From: Desulfobulbaceae bacterium
Lineage (GTDB): Bacteria; Desulfobacterota; Desulfobulbia; Desulfobulbales; Desulfobulbaceae
Length of the DNA stretch: 38,429 nt
NCBI GenBank assembly: GCA_015493715.1
Contig: WGCP01000432.1
Span: 1 to 38,429 of the forward strand
Direction: 5' to 3'
Part shown: positions 26,994 to 35,854 of the stretch, in pieces
Layout: each line of letters begins with the position of its first letter
How positions within the stretch are numbered: position 1 is the stretch's first letter
Position numbers and translations under genes: made by a program
Notes under the pieces: generated by a model
What the model saw: the letters and a program-made list of their open reading frames with translations, nothing else
Databases searched by the model: none
Told to the model about the DNA's origin: nothing

Positions 26994-29170
26994 AAACAGG
27001 TGAGTCCTTGCGCAAAGAAACCAGCAGGTCTCTGAAATGCCACTGCGTTGTAATAGGCGGAGGCATTGCTGGAATGGAATCGGCCGTTACCCTTGCGGAC
27101 ATGGGGTTTGATGTAGCGCTGGTGGAGAAGGAGGCCAGCATTGGGGGAAAAATGATTCTCCTGAGCAAAGTGTTCCCCACTCTTGACTGTTCAAGTTGCA
27201 TTTCTACTCCCAAAATGGCGGCCGTCGCAAATCATCCTCGAATAACACTGTTTACATACAGCAACGTCAAATCTGTAAAAAGAGATGCCCATGGTTTCAG
27301 GGTCAGGGTTGTCTCCAGAAATTCCTATGTTGATCCCCAGAAGTGCACAGGCTGTTCCCAGTGCGAGACTGTATGCACAGTGGCCCGTCCAGATCAGTTT
27401 AACGACGGGATGATAGCCCGCAGGGCGATTTATATTCCATTTCCCCAGTCGGTGCCCAAAAAAGCGGTAATCGAGAAAAAAGGACTTTCGCCGTGCAGTC
27501 AGGCGTGTCCTGCCGGAATAAGAGCTCACGGCATTGTGTCGCTGGCAAGGGCAGGCAAGTTCCGGGAGGCGGCCAAACGTCATCTTGAAGATTCACCTTT
27601 TCCCGCAGCCCTGAGCTGTCTCTGTTATGCTCCGTGTGAGAACCGTTGCACAAAGGGCAAGACGAAAAAAGGAGCTCCCATCCCGATAAAGGGGGTAAGC
27701 TCCTTGATGGCGAACGGATATTATGGCTCAAATGATCAGGTGGCTATCAAAACAGCTCCAGATGCCCCTGAAAAACGAGTGGCTGTTATGGACGCCGGAC
27801 CAGCCGGATTGAGCGCGGCGTATCATCTTGCTCTTAACGGCTATGAAGTGACGGTATTTACCAAGGATTCCGCACCGGGTGGCATACTGGCCGAAGGCGT
27901 TCCTGAAGCAGGCCTGTCCAGAGAACTCGTTGCCCGGGAAATAGATAATGTCATCGGTGCCGGCGTCATAATAGACACCGATACATCCATGACCCCTGAA
28001 GAAGCCGGCAGACGTGGATTTGCCGCAGCGCTTGCACCTGTTCCATGGAATCCGGATCTGGTTATGGACCCAGTGGTAAAAGACGGAATAGTAACCTATC
28101 CGGAACTTGTGGACCGGCCGTATCTCTTGGCTCATGCCATAGGCTGGGGACGGCGCGCCGCCGTTATGGTCCAGGCTCTTGTTGAAAAACGGAATTCTGA
28201 AGATGCGTTGGTTCTTGTGCCTGCGCTTAAGCGTGAAAAGATTCCGGCAAAAGATCCGCATTATACGGTGGCCACGAAATTATCCGAGGAGAATGTACAG
28301 GAGGCTGTCTCGGGATGCCTTGATTGTGGTGTGTGTTCGGAATGCAGGCAATGCGTGGAGGTATGTCCCGGCGGGGCCATTGATCTGGCCATGAAGCCGT
28401 CCACCTGTGAGATTGACACAGACTCTGTTGTGCTTGCGACAGGGTTCAGACTCTTTGATCCTGCCCGCAAACCGCTTCTCGGCTATTCCCGTTATCCAAA
28501 TGTCATAACCGCCATGCAGATGGACAGGCTTTTGGCTCCTACAAGACCGTATAATGCGCTTTTACGGCCTTCAGACGGCAAGATACCCGGCAATATTGCT
28601 TTTGTGTTGTGTACAGGCTCAAGGGACGTTAACGCGGGAAATCCCAGATGCTCAAGAATTTGTTGTATGTATTCCATCAAACAGGCCCAGCTGATAATGG
28701 GGGCGTTGCCTATTTCCGAAGTGACCATTTATTATATAGACATAAGGGCCTTTGGAAAGGGATACGACGAGTTTTTTCAGCAGGCTGAAGGTATGGGCAC
28801 ACACTTTGTAAAGGGAAAAGTGGTGCGGGTTGAAGAAGTCAAAGATCAGAATTTGAGAGTGCATTTTGAAGACATGGAAGGTAAGGGCGGTCTCAGGCAG
28901 GCCAATCATGACTTGGTTGTGCTTTCGGTAGGGGCCATTTCAAATCCCGGCATTGTAAAGGTATTAGGTGATGACCGGGTGGAGCAGGATGAGCTTTCCT
29001 ATATCAGGGAAGTGGACGGGACTGTTGAACCAGGCAGGACAAGTGTAGACGGCATATTTGTGGCTGGAGCCGCCTCAGGGCCGAAGGATATACCAGACAG
29101 TGTTGTCCATGCCGGCGCTGCGTCGGCACAGGCAGCCTCGTACCTTATAAGAACGGGTGCGCTTAAATGA
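26990..29170 (+). CDS. HdrA-like FAD/iron-sulfur protein with an internal GltD-like insertion
   Basis: 726 aa; VVIGGGIAGMESAVTLADMGFDVALVEKEASIGGKM, CTGCSQCETVC, insertion LSPCSQACPAGIRAHGIVSLARAGKFREA...CYAPCENRC...AGPAGLSAAYHLALNGYEVTVF, then CxxC-rich ferredoxin-like segment and HdrA C-terminus. Confidence 0.88.
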   Translation: MKTGESLRKETSRSLKCHCVVIGGGIAGMESAVTLADMGFDVALVEKEASIGGKMILLSKVFPTLDCSSCISTPKMAAVANHPRITLFTYSNVKSVKRDAHGFRVRVVSRNSYVDPQKCTGCSQCETVCTVARPDQFNDGMIARRAIYIPFPQSVPKKAVIEKKGLSPCSQACPAGIRAHGIVSLARAGKFREAAKRHLEDSPFPAALSCLCYAPCENRCTKGKTKKGAPIPIKGVSSLMANGYYGSNDQVAIKTAPDAPEKRVAVMDAGPAGLSAAYHLALNGYEVTVFTKDSAPGGILAEGVPEAGLSRELVAREIDNVIGAGVIIDTDTSMTPEEAGRRGFAAALAPVPWNPDLVMDPVVKDGIVTYPELVDRPYLLAHAIGWGRRAAVMVQALVEKRNSEDALVLVPALKREKIPAKDPHYTVATKLSEENVQEAVSGCLDCGVCSECRQCVEVCPGGAIDLAMKPSTCEIDTDSVVLATGFRLFDPARKPLLGYSRYPNVITAMQMDRLLAPTRPYNALLRPSDGKIPGNIAFVLCTGSRDVNAGNPRCSRICCMYSIKQAQLIMGALPISEVTIYYIDIRAFGKGYDEFFQQAEGMGTHFVKGKVVRVEEVKDQNLRVHFEDMEGKGGLRQANHDLVVLSVGAISNPGIVKVLGDDRVEQDELSYIREVDGTVEPGRTSVDGIFVAGAASGPKDIPDSVVHAGAASAQAASYLIRTGALK

Positions 29171-30879
29171 CTGAGAAAAAAATTGGCGCCTTTATATGCC
29201 GGTGCGGCGGCAATATTTCCGACTATGTCGATGTAGAGCAGGTCAGGAAGGAAATAGCCCGGGAAGACAATGTGACAGTTGCCGGAATAAACATGTTTTC
29301 CTGCTCCGATGCGTCACAGGAAGATATGATTGCAAACATCAGGGAGAACGGGTTGGACGGCATAGTCATCGCTTCCTGTTCACCCAAGCTGCACCTGAAT
29401 ACCTTCAGGGCCATGGCTGAAAGGGCTGGTCTCAATCCATATCAATACATCCAGGTCAACATAAGAGAGCAATGTTCATGGGCGCATACCCATAATAAGG
29501 ATGCAGCCACCAGGAAGGCTGTATCTCTGGTGCGGGAAGGAGTTGCCAAGGCAAAACTTTCAGAGCCGCTGACGCCTATAGAGCTTACAGCGCAGCCTTC
29601 GGTAATGGTTATAGGGGCAGGGCTCGCCGGCATGAGGGCAGCGCTTGCGCTTGGCGAAATGGGTGTGACTGTCTATCTGGTTGAGGCAGCGCCGGAACCT
29701 GGAGGAAGTATAAAAGGCCGCAAGAGTCTTTTCCCTGATAATTCTTCCGGCCATGAACTGGTAGAATCGCTGCTTGAGCGAATCAGGGCGAATGGAAATA
29801 TCGTTTTGTACACAAGTGCCGAGATCCTGGAAAAAACCGGAAGCGTAGGAAATTTTACTATCAGGATTCAGGTTGACGGAAAAAACGAGACTACACTTTC
29901 AGTGGGAGCTGTCATTGTCTCTACCGGTTCCGGCAGTTACAGGCCTACGGATGGCGAATTCGGCTTCGGCCTTTCCTGTGTGCTTACATTGAATCAGTAT
30001 ATTGACATGCTTGATTCCTCTACGGACACATTTTTGCTGAACGGCAGAAAGATAAGGAACATAGCCTATATATATTGCGTCGGCTCAAGACGGACCGGCA
30101 AGGAGGGCAATCGTTACTGCTCCAGGTATTGCTGCAGCGCGGCAGTCCATACGGCTGTAAGGACCCATGAGGTAGATCCGTCCATAGGTCAGTTTCATTT
30201 TTACAGGGATATTAGGACATATGGCGCGTATGAGGAACTCTATCATGAAGCTTTGAAAAAAGGTTCGGTTTTTCTGAAATACGGTCTTAAGGATCCGCCC
30301 CAGGTAACGGAAGTTTCCGGATCCGGACTTCGGATCAGGGCTAAAGACCTGCTTACAGGCGCTGAAACCGTGGAGCTTGAAACCGATCTTGTTGTGCTGG
30401 TGACCGGCATGGTACCGGGGGAAAATTCTCAACTTATAGATATATTGAAACTGCCCGTAGGCAAGGAAGGATTTTTTAACGAGATTCACCCCAAGCTTAG
30501 ACCTGTTGAAACCGTGATGGACGGCATCTATATAGCAGGCGCCTGCCAGGGTCCGAAAACACTTTCCGAGAGCGTTGTAAGCGGAATGGCGGCTGTTGCC
30601 AAAAGCGCTTCATTAGTGCTGACCGGCAAGGTGAATCTGGATCCTTTTGTGGCCAGGGTGCTTACGGAAAAGTGCACAGGGTGCGGAGAATGTATTTCAT
30701 CCTGTCCATATGGCGCTATTTCGATGAAAGAGACGCCGGATGGGACCGTGGTGGAAATAACCGAATCCCTCTGCAAGGGAGAAGGCGCCTGCGTGGCCAT
30801 TTGTAATGAGGAGGCGCTGGAAATCAAAGGCTACGGACACAATATGATTAAGGCAATGATAGAGGCTTTAGGCGGTTGA
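29167..30879 (+). CDS. HdrA-like FAD/iron-sulfur protein (second)
   Basis: 570 aa; GAFICRCGGNISDYVD, VIGAGLAGMRAALALGEMGVTVYLVEAAPEPGGSI, CVGSRRTGKEGNRYCSRYCCSAAVHTA, C-terminal CTGCGECISSCPYGAIS. ATGA overlap with the preceding gene. Confidence 0.9.
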   Translation: MTEKKIGAFICRCGGNISDYVDVEQVRKEIAREDNVTVAGINMFSCSDASQEDMIANIRENGLDGIVIASCSPKLHLNTFRAMAERAGLNPYQYIQVNIREQCSWAHTHNKDAATRKAVSLVREGVAKAKLSEPLTPIELTAQPSVMVIGAGLAGMRAALALGEMGVTVYLVEAAPEPGGSIKGRKSLFPDNSSGHELVESLLERIRANGNIVLYTSAEILEKTGSVGNFTIRIQVDGKNETTLSVGAVIVSTGSGSYRPTDGEFGFGLSCVLTLNQYIDMLDSSTDTFLLNGRKIRNIAYIYCVGSRRTGKEGNRYCSRYCCSAAVHTAVRTHEVDPSIGQFHFYRDIRTYGAYEELYHEALKKGSVFLKYGLKDPPQVTEVSGSGLRIRAKDLLTGAETVELETDLVVLVTGMVPGENSQLIDILKLPVGKEGFFNEIHPKLRPVETVMDGIYIAGACQGPKTLSESVVSGMAAVAKSASLVLTGKVNLDPFVARVLTEKCTGCGECISSCPYGAISMKETPDGTVVEITESLCKGEGACVAICNEEALEIKGYGHNMIKAMIEALGG

Positions 30880-30921
30880 CGGTAAAATGGCTTGGGTGAT
30901 GCCCAGGATCGGTTACGAAAA

Positions 30922-31182
30922 ATGAAAGGGACAAGCGAAAAAAGGCCAAAGGGACAGCCGGCTGTTTACAGGGATGAAATGGGCCTGCAAAAAAAGATAT
31001 TATCGGCCCTCGGCCATGAGGGGAAAACCGTTCCCGAGCTTGCCGGGGAGCTTTCCATGCCCTCTGAAGAGGTCATGATGTATCTCATGGCCATGAGGCG
31101 GTACGGACTTGTGGAGGAACTGCCGAAAGAGAGGAGGGATCGCTTTTTTAAATATGCGCCCAAGGGGAGAGCCATTCCATGA
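30922..31182 (+). CDS. Small winged-helix-like protein
   Basis: MKGTSEKRPKGQPAVYRDEMGLQKKILSALGHEGKTVPELAGELSMPSEEVMMYLMAMRRYGLVEELPKERRDRFFKYAPKGRAIP; wHTH pattern; ATGA overlap with the next gene. ORF track extends to a TTG at 30892. Confidence 0.75.
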   Translation: MKGTSEKRPKGQPAVYRDEMGLQKKILSALGHEGKTVPELAGELSMPSEEVMMYLMAMRRYGLVEELPKERRDRFFKYAPKGRAIP

Positions 31183-31481
31183 TCAGGGTGAATGGAGAGT
31201 TCAGGCAAAGAGCGCGGCTGGATAAAAACTTCAATGCCGGACAGTGTTTTAATTGCGGAACCTGTACCGCGCTTTGTCCAGTTGGCATGGCCATCCTCCC
31301 CAGGCAGCTTTTCCGTTATGTGCTGCTTGGCGCGGAGGAAAAGATTGTGGAGTATTCGGACAGTATCTATTCCTGTCTCTTGTGCAGAATGTGCGAGGAG
31401 AACTGCCCGGAAGGCGTATTGATTGCCGAAAATATCAGGGCCTTGAGGCGATATCTTGTAGAGGATGTTTACCATATATAA
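31179..31481 (+). CDS. HdrC-like 4Fe-4S protein
   Basis: 100 aa; two cluster motifs CFNCGTCTALCPVG and CLLCRMCEENCPEG. Confidence 0.88.
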   Translation: MIRVNGEFRQRARLDKNFNAGQCFNCGTCTALCPVGMAILPRQLFRYVLLGAEEKIVEYSDSIYSCLLCRMCEENCPEGVLIAENIRALRRYLVEDVYHI

Positions 31482-31510
31482 CATGCTGACAACAGCCAAA
31501 TAATTTACAA

Positions 31511-32461
31511 ATGGCCATCTCCAGAGAACATATTCTGGCTCTACTTGCCCAGAATCTTGAAAATAGAGGGAGCGTCATGCCCGTGCGGCAAAAGCTTCTG
31601 ACCAGGTGGGCTGACGGTCTGGGACTGCCTAAAGGCGGAAAGACAATCCTTTATACCGGCCATATGTACCAGATCATGCCGTTTATCCGGGCAATGGCGG
31701 CAAAAAACAAAAAAATGGATGGCTCATGGCTTGAAAAATATGCCGGATTTGCCACTGTTGTAAATCGCATTGTCAATATCGTAAATCTCCTGTCTATGGG
31801 AGCTTCTTCTGATGATATACAATTTTATAACGACATACTCAGAAATATTGTAACCATACTCGGAAGGCATGGTATTAAGCCCGGATATCTGTATGAAGAT
31901 GAACTCTATGCGGGCGCCTTAGCCTATGACCTGGGACTTGATTCGGTTTTTGAACGCCATGCGCGCGCCGTCCATGATCTTCTAAGGAGATGTGGTGCGG
32001 AATTGATTATCACAGTTGATCCACATACCACACAGATGTTCAGGCTTGTCTATCCTGAAGTGCTTGACAACTTTGATATTAAAGTAAAAAGTTATCTGGA
32101 AGTGCTTGCCGGGAGTGAGCGGGAGATAAAGGGGGAAGAACCGGAGCGGAGCATTGTGGTTCACGATTCCTGCGTCTATTCACGATACCTTGATATGGTG
32201 GATGAACCGAGACGCCTTCTTGCCGGCAAGGGATTTAAAATTGTTGAGCCGTTGTTTTCAGGTCGCCTTACTCATTGCTGCGGCGGACCAGTGGAATCCC
32301 TTTTTCCGGAAAAGGCAAGAGAAATAGCGGAAAAACGCTTGGAATCTTTGCCTGAAGGCACAAAAGATGTGGCAACAATGTGTCCTATATGCCTATTTAA
32401 TCTCAAAGAAGCAGCAGAAGAGCGTGTGCATACGGCAGATATAGCAAGTTATCTTTTATAA
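31511..32461 (+). CDS. HdrB/HdrD-like protein with one intact CCG motif
   Basis: 316 aa; HDSCVYSRY...HCCGGPVESLFPEKAREIAEKRLESL...ATMCPICLFNL. Confidence 0.85.
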   Translation: MAISREHILALLAQNLENRGSVMPVRQKLLTRWADGLGLPKGGKTILYTGHMYQIMPFIRAMAAKNKKMDGSWLEKYAGFATVVNRIVNIVNLLSMGASSDDIQFYNDILRNIVTILGRHGIKPGYLYEDELYAGALAYDLGLDSVFERHARAVHDLLRRCGAELIITVDPHTTQMFRLVYPEVLDNFDIKVKSYLEVLAGSEREIKGEEPERSIVVHDSCVYSRYLDMVDEPRRLLAGKGFKIVEPLFSGRLTHCCGGPVESLFPEKAREIAEKRLESLPEGTKDVATMCPICLFNLKEAAEERVHTADIASYLL

Positions 32462-32485
32462 TGCAGATAGAGCAAGGAGGAAGAA

Positions 32486-32863
32486 ATGGCTGAGAGAATA
32501 GCAGGGAAAAAACTGGTTGTCATTGTTACCCATGGCCTGGATGAACCGGAAAAGACTACACTTGCGATGGTTGTGGCCAATGCTGCCCTGGCAATGGATG
32601 TTCAGGTAACAGCTATTTTTCAGGGAAAGGGCGTTATGGCCTGCACAAAGGGGATGTATGAACATATCATAGCGCCGGGACTTCAGCCGCTCAAAAAGAT
32701 GGTTGACGATTTTTCCGAACTTGGCGGCAAGATTTTTGTTTGTATTCCGTGTCTTGAGGAGAGAAAGATTCCAACCAGCCAGCTTGTGGAAGGTTGTGAA
32801 CTTGTGAAGGCCGGTAGGCTTGTAAACGAGGTGATGAACGCAGATACCGCCCTGACTTACTGA
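32486..32863 (+). CDS. DsrE-family protein
   Basis: 125 aa; KKLVVIVTHGLDEPEKTTLAMVVANAALAMDVQVTAIFQGKGV...GGKIFVCIPCLEERKI; DsrE/F-like fold pattern. Confidence 0.83.
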   Translation: MAERIAGKKLVVIVTHGLDEPEKTTLAMVVANAALAMDVQVTAIFQGKGVMACTKGMYEHIIAPGLQPLKKMVDDFSELGGKIFVCIPCLEERKIPTSQLVEGCELVKAGRLVNEVMNADTALTY

Positions 32864-32947
32864 TATTGACACCTTAATATTACGCGACACTGACCCTTGA
32901 CGTCGGGTCAGCTTGTTTTAATTATTTTTATAAAACGCATATTGATT

Positions 32948-32982
32948 ACCACCAACGCTCATTTTGGATGACCGTTGGTGGT
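32948..32982. terminator. Hairpin between convergent genes, possible terminator
   Basis: Perfect 10-bp stem accaccaacg / cgttggtggt with a 15-nt loop; no strong T tract. Confidence 0.45.
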
Positions 32983-32993
32983 CATTCATTTCA

Positions 32994-33383
32994 TCACGGG
33001 CAATGCAGGACAGCGGTTTTTGTATTGTTTTGTTCATTACTCTCTTTGATCCTGCCGCCGCCGGAGACTGGAAGATCCACTTCAACCCTGATCTTGACGG
33101 TTCCCCGGCAGGTGAGGTTTCCCGGAGCTTCCGCCAAAATCATGCCGCCCGGCTTCATTAACTTCCCTGTCCGGTCCAGATAGCTGAGCCTATAGCCGTT
33201 ATTGCCCTGTCCTCCTATGGGACCGGTGGTGTAATTGTTGCTGCCTTTCAGATAGGTGAGGTAAAAGCGCATGTCCGCTTTTTTAAATTCTCCTTCCGGA
33301 ATCGGCCCCCCGACATTCTTAATGTCGGCCCATACCCCCAGGCTACCCATGTGTGTCTTGCTGTAAATGCGGGTGATAACCAA
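32994..33383 (-). pseudogene. CARDB-like domain protein, probably 5'-truncated
   Basis: 129 aa; upstream in-frame codons read ...IPRIVKLPDLVITRIYSK, a CARDB-like start preceded by an in-frame TGA with no signal peptide; C-terminus VEVDLPVSGGGRIKESNEQNNTKTAVLHCP. Confidence 0.5.
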
Positions 33384-33630
33384 GTCTGGGAGTTTGACGA
33401 TCCTGGGGATATGCTTTGGGATGTTGCCGGGAATTCTATACCCAGCGATGCTTCATTTCCGTCTGTTCATGGATTCCCCCTTTTTGAGACCATACGCCTG
33501 GATACCGCCCTGAATGGAAAAAATATGTCGTTCTTGTTAATGGGTGCCGAAGGCGGGGAAAAAGGTTCAAAAATCGGTAAGCGCAGAATCCGAGAAAATC
33601 GGGTTTGCTGAATTGATTTGTTCTTGGCGT

Positions 33631-33706
33631 ACCACGGATAGACACGGATTCTGCTTTTTCGGCGTATTCTCGGCCAAAATGCATTCTATCCGTGTTCGTC
33701 CGTGGT
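33631..33706. repeat. Inverted repeat of the ACCACGGAT...ATCCGTGGT type
   Basis: accacggatagacacggat (33631-33649) versus atccgtgttcgtccgtggt (33688-33706), 16/19 matching. Confidence 0.75.
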
Positions 33707-33928
33707 TTGGTCTTTTTTTTGGTTACGGGCAAAGCCCGCTATCGAGGTAATTGGAAAAATACAGCATTTTTTCAGGGAATCACGTCGAACAAGCCGGGGG
33801 AAGGATTCGCCCATCATGCGGCTTTGCTCCTCCATAGAGAGGATGCGTTTTCCCTGGCCGGAGCTACAAACCCCCTCCATGACATATTTCAGAAAGATGA
33901 CCGCGCCGCTGGTATTCTTTTGCGTCGG

Positions 33929-34756
33929 TCAATTATTCATGCCGGTGATCGCCGGTATGAATATGGGCCAGGAAAATTTTGATAAAACAGTCATGTTTAT
34001 ATTTGAATAATCCTGTCCTCCGGCCAGAATCGTGGCATCGTCCGATTTTTTTTGAGTACCGGAATTTGAATAATAACCTCTGTCGACATAATCTGTTCCA
34101 TAATAACTGTAAAAAAAAGTGAACCGAAGTACGGTGTCATTGGGTAAAGTGAGATGGTATGATGATGAGGTTTGTCCTTCCGGGAGAAAACAACTGACAC
34201 GCGTAGTGCCGCAGATATGGTCAATATTTTCAGCATTGACATAGAAACCTATTCCTCCTGCAGGGGATTTTCTACCTGACGGAAGAGAAACATTTCCGGA
34301 AATCGTCTTTCCTGAAAGCAATGTAAGGTCGACACCGGATTGAGTCTGCCCTCCGGGCAGACCGGCAGCCTTGGAATATTTCCAGGTAGTACCTGAAGAT
34401 GAATAGTATCCATGTTGAACAAAATTTTGACCCCAGTCGTAATAAGATACTACCCAGGATGAGGTTTGATTATTTGGCAGCGTAGCCGAGTATTGTTGCG
34501 AAGACTGTCCTTCGAGAATAGTAACGGGAGACAATACCTTATCATTATGGCCGGTTTGATCTGTCAGAAATATATTACAGCGAATTCCTCCTGCCGGAGC
34601 TGTTTGGGTTCCCGGGAGGTATACCGTTCCTGTAATTTGTGCTGCGAAAAGTAGATCTGCCATATATCCGAAGAGAATGGCCTGGATGCAACAGAAGAGA
34701 GAAAAATGCCACAGTATTGATTGGTGCTGATATCTTGTACGATCAGTTGAAATCAT
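33929..34756 (-). CDS. Exported protein with a duplicated small domain and a C-terminal FSWPIFIPAI tail
   Basis: 275 aa; signal-like hydrophobic N-terminus; repeats ITGTVYLPGTQTAPAGGIRCNIFL and ISGNVSLPSGRKSPAGGIGFYV; tail SKFSWPIFIPAITGMNN. Confidence 0.78.
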   Translation of the reverse strand: MISTDRTRYQHQSILWHFSLFCCIQAILFGYMADLLFAAQITGTVYLPGTQTAPAGGIRCNIFLTDQTGHNDKVLSPVTILEGQSSQQYSATLPNNQTSSWVVSYYDWGQNFVQHGYYSSSGTTWKYSKAAGLPGGQTQSGVDLTLLSGKTISGNVSLPSGRKSPAGGIGFYVNAENIDHICGTTRVSCFLPEGQTSSSYHLTLPNDTVLRFTFFYSYYGTDYVDRGYYSNSGTQKKSDDATILAGGQDYSNINMTVLSKFSWPIFIPAITGMNN

Positions 34757-34819
34757 TTATTGACCTCCATAGAATGAATTTTGTACAAAAAAATATACGA
34801 TGTTGACAAAAAGACCGAA

Positions 34820-35854
34820 TCAAAATTTTGGATGTCTCAGGATGATATAGGGATTGAGTCGTTGGTGAACAATCGCCGGCAGGAACATGGGCCAGGAAAA
34901 ACACGATTGCGAGTCCTGAGTTGTCTGCCAGTGAGAATAGCCCGAGCTTTTTTGGACGATGAAAGCCTCAAGGGGTGGGTTCGCCTCTGTGATCAGCCTG
35001 TTATGGTCCAATCTGAGGCCTATATTGTTCCATAGATTTACCAGGTTGGCAAGGGATCCAGGAACCCTTCCGCATAGACGGTTATTATCGAGAAGGAGCC
35101 GTTGCATCTGCGTCAGGCTACACAGTGATGAAGGGATTCTCCCGCTAAAATAATTATTGTAGAGGAAAAGCCTTTGCAGATGAATCAGGGCGCTCAGGGA
35201 GGAGGGAATGGTTCCGCTGAGACAATTGCTATCGAGGTCGAGCGCCTGTAAATTTATTAGATTGCCGATGGAGGAGGGGACAGAGCCTGAAAGATTGTTG
35301 CCACCGAGGAAGAGGTTGTTTAGTTGAGCTAGATTGCCGATGGAGGCGGGGATGTTACCAGAGAGATGGTTTGTGTAGAGATCGAGTGTTTGCAAATTTA
35401 TCAGGTTGCCGATTGAGGAGGGAATGGTTCCGGTAAGATTATTGCTGTCGAGGTCGAGTAATTGCAGATTTGTTTGATTACTTATGCCGTGAGGGATGAC
35501 CCCTGCGAGATGGTTATAATCAAGATCAAGGACTTGCAATAGTATCAGATTACCAATGGTGGAAGGAATGGTTCCGGTGAGATTGTTATCGTGGAGATCG
35601 AGCTTGGTTACATGACCATTTGTGCTGTTACAAGAAATACCATACCAGTGGTTGTCACACGGATCAGGTCTGTTGGGATTATTCCAACCATCATTATGGG
35701 TCCAATTTGTTCCGTCAGTCGCATTGTACAGATCGACCAGTGCTTTTTTTTCCGCAGCAGGTACCGTTGCCTGGGCTGTTTTTGTTATTGGTCCGGAACC
35801 CAGCAATGGGAAAAGGGCAATGGCAATGAGAAAAAATCGGTGGAGTGTGCGCAT
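34820..35854 (-). CDS. Exported plant-type leucine-rich-repeat protein (about 8 LRRs) with a CFSWPMFLPAIV tail
   Basis: Start MRTLHRFFLIAIALFPLLGSG at 35854; LRRNT-like DPCDNHWYGISCNSTNGHVTKLDLHDN; 24-aa repeats such as NLTGTIPSSIGNLINLQTLDLYTN; tail CFSWPMFLPAIVHQRLNPYIILRHPKF. Confidence 0.88.
   Translation of the reverse strand: MRTLHRFFLIAIALFPLLGSGPITKTAQATVPAAEKKALVDLYNATDGTNWTHNDGWNNPNRPDPCDNHWYGISCNSTNGHVTKLDLHDNNLTGTIPSTIGNLILLQVLDLDYNHLAGVIPHGISNQTNLQLLDLDSNNLTGTIPSSIGNLINLQTLDLYTNHLSGNIPASIGNLAQLNNLFLGGNNLSGSVPSSIGNLINLQALDLDSNCLSGTIPSSLSALIHLQRLFLYNNYFSGRIPSSLCSLTQMQRLLLDNNRLCGRVPGSLANLVNLWNNIGLRLDHNRLITEANPPLEAFIVQKSSGYSHWQTTQDSQSCFSWPMFLPAIVHQRLNPYIILRHPKF

Noticed and set aside
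27728-28261. 177-aa minus-strand ORF opposite the HdrA-like gene
   Set aside because: Shadow of a well-supported reading frame.
35110-35610. Regular 72-bp periodicity, considered as a tandem DNA repeat or CRISPR array
   Set aside because: The period matches 24-aa LRR units in an intact coding frame; repeats are degenerate and there are no unique spacers.
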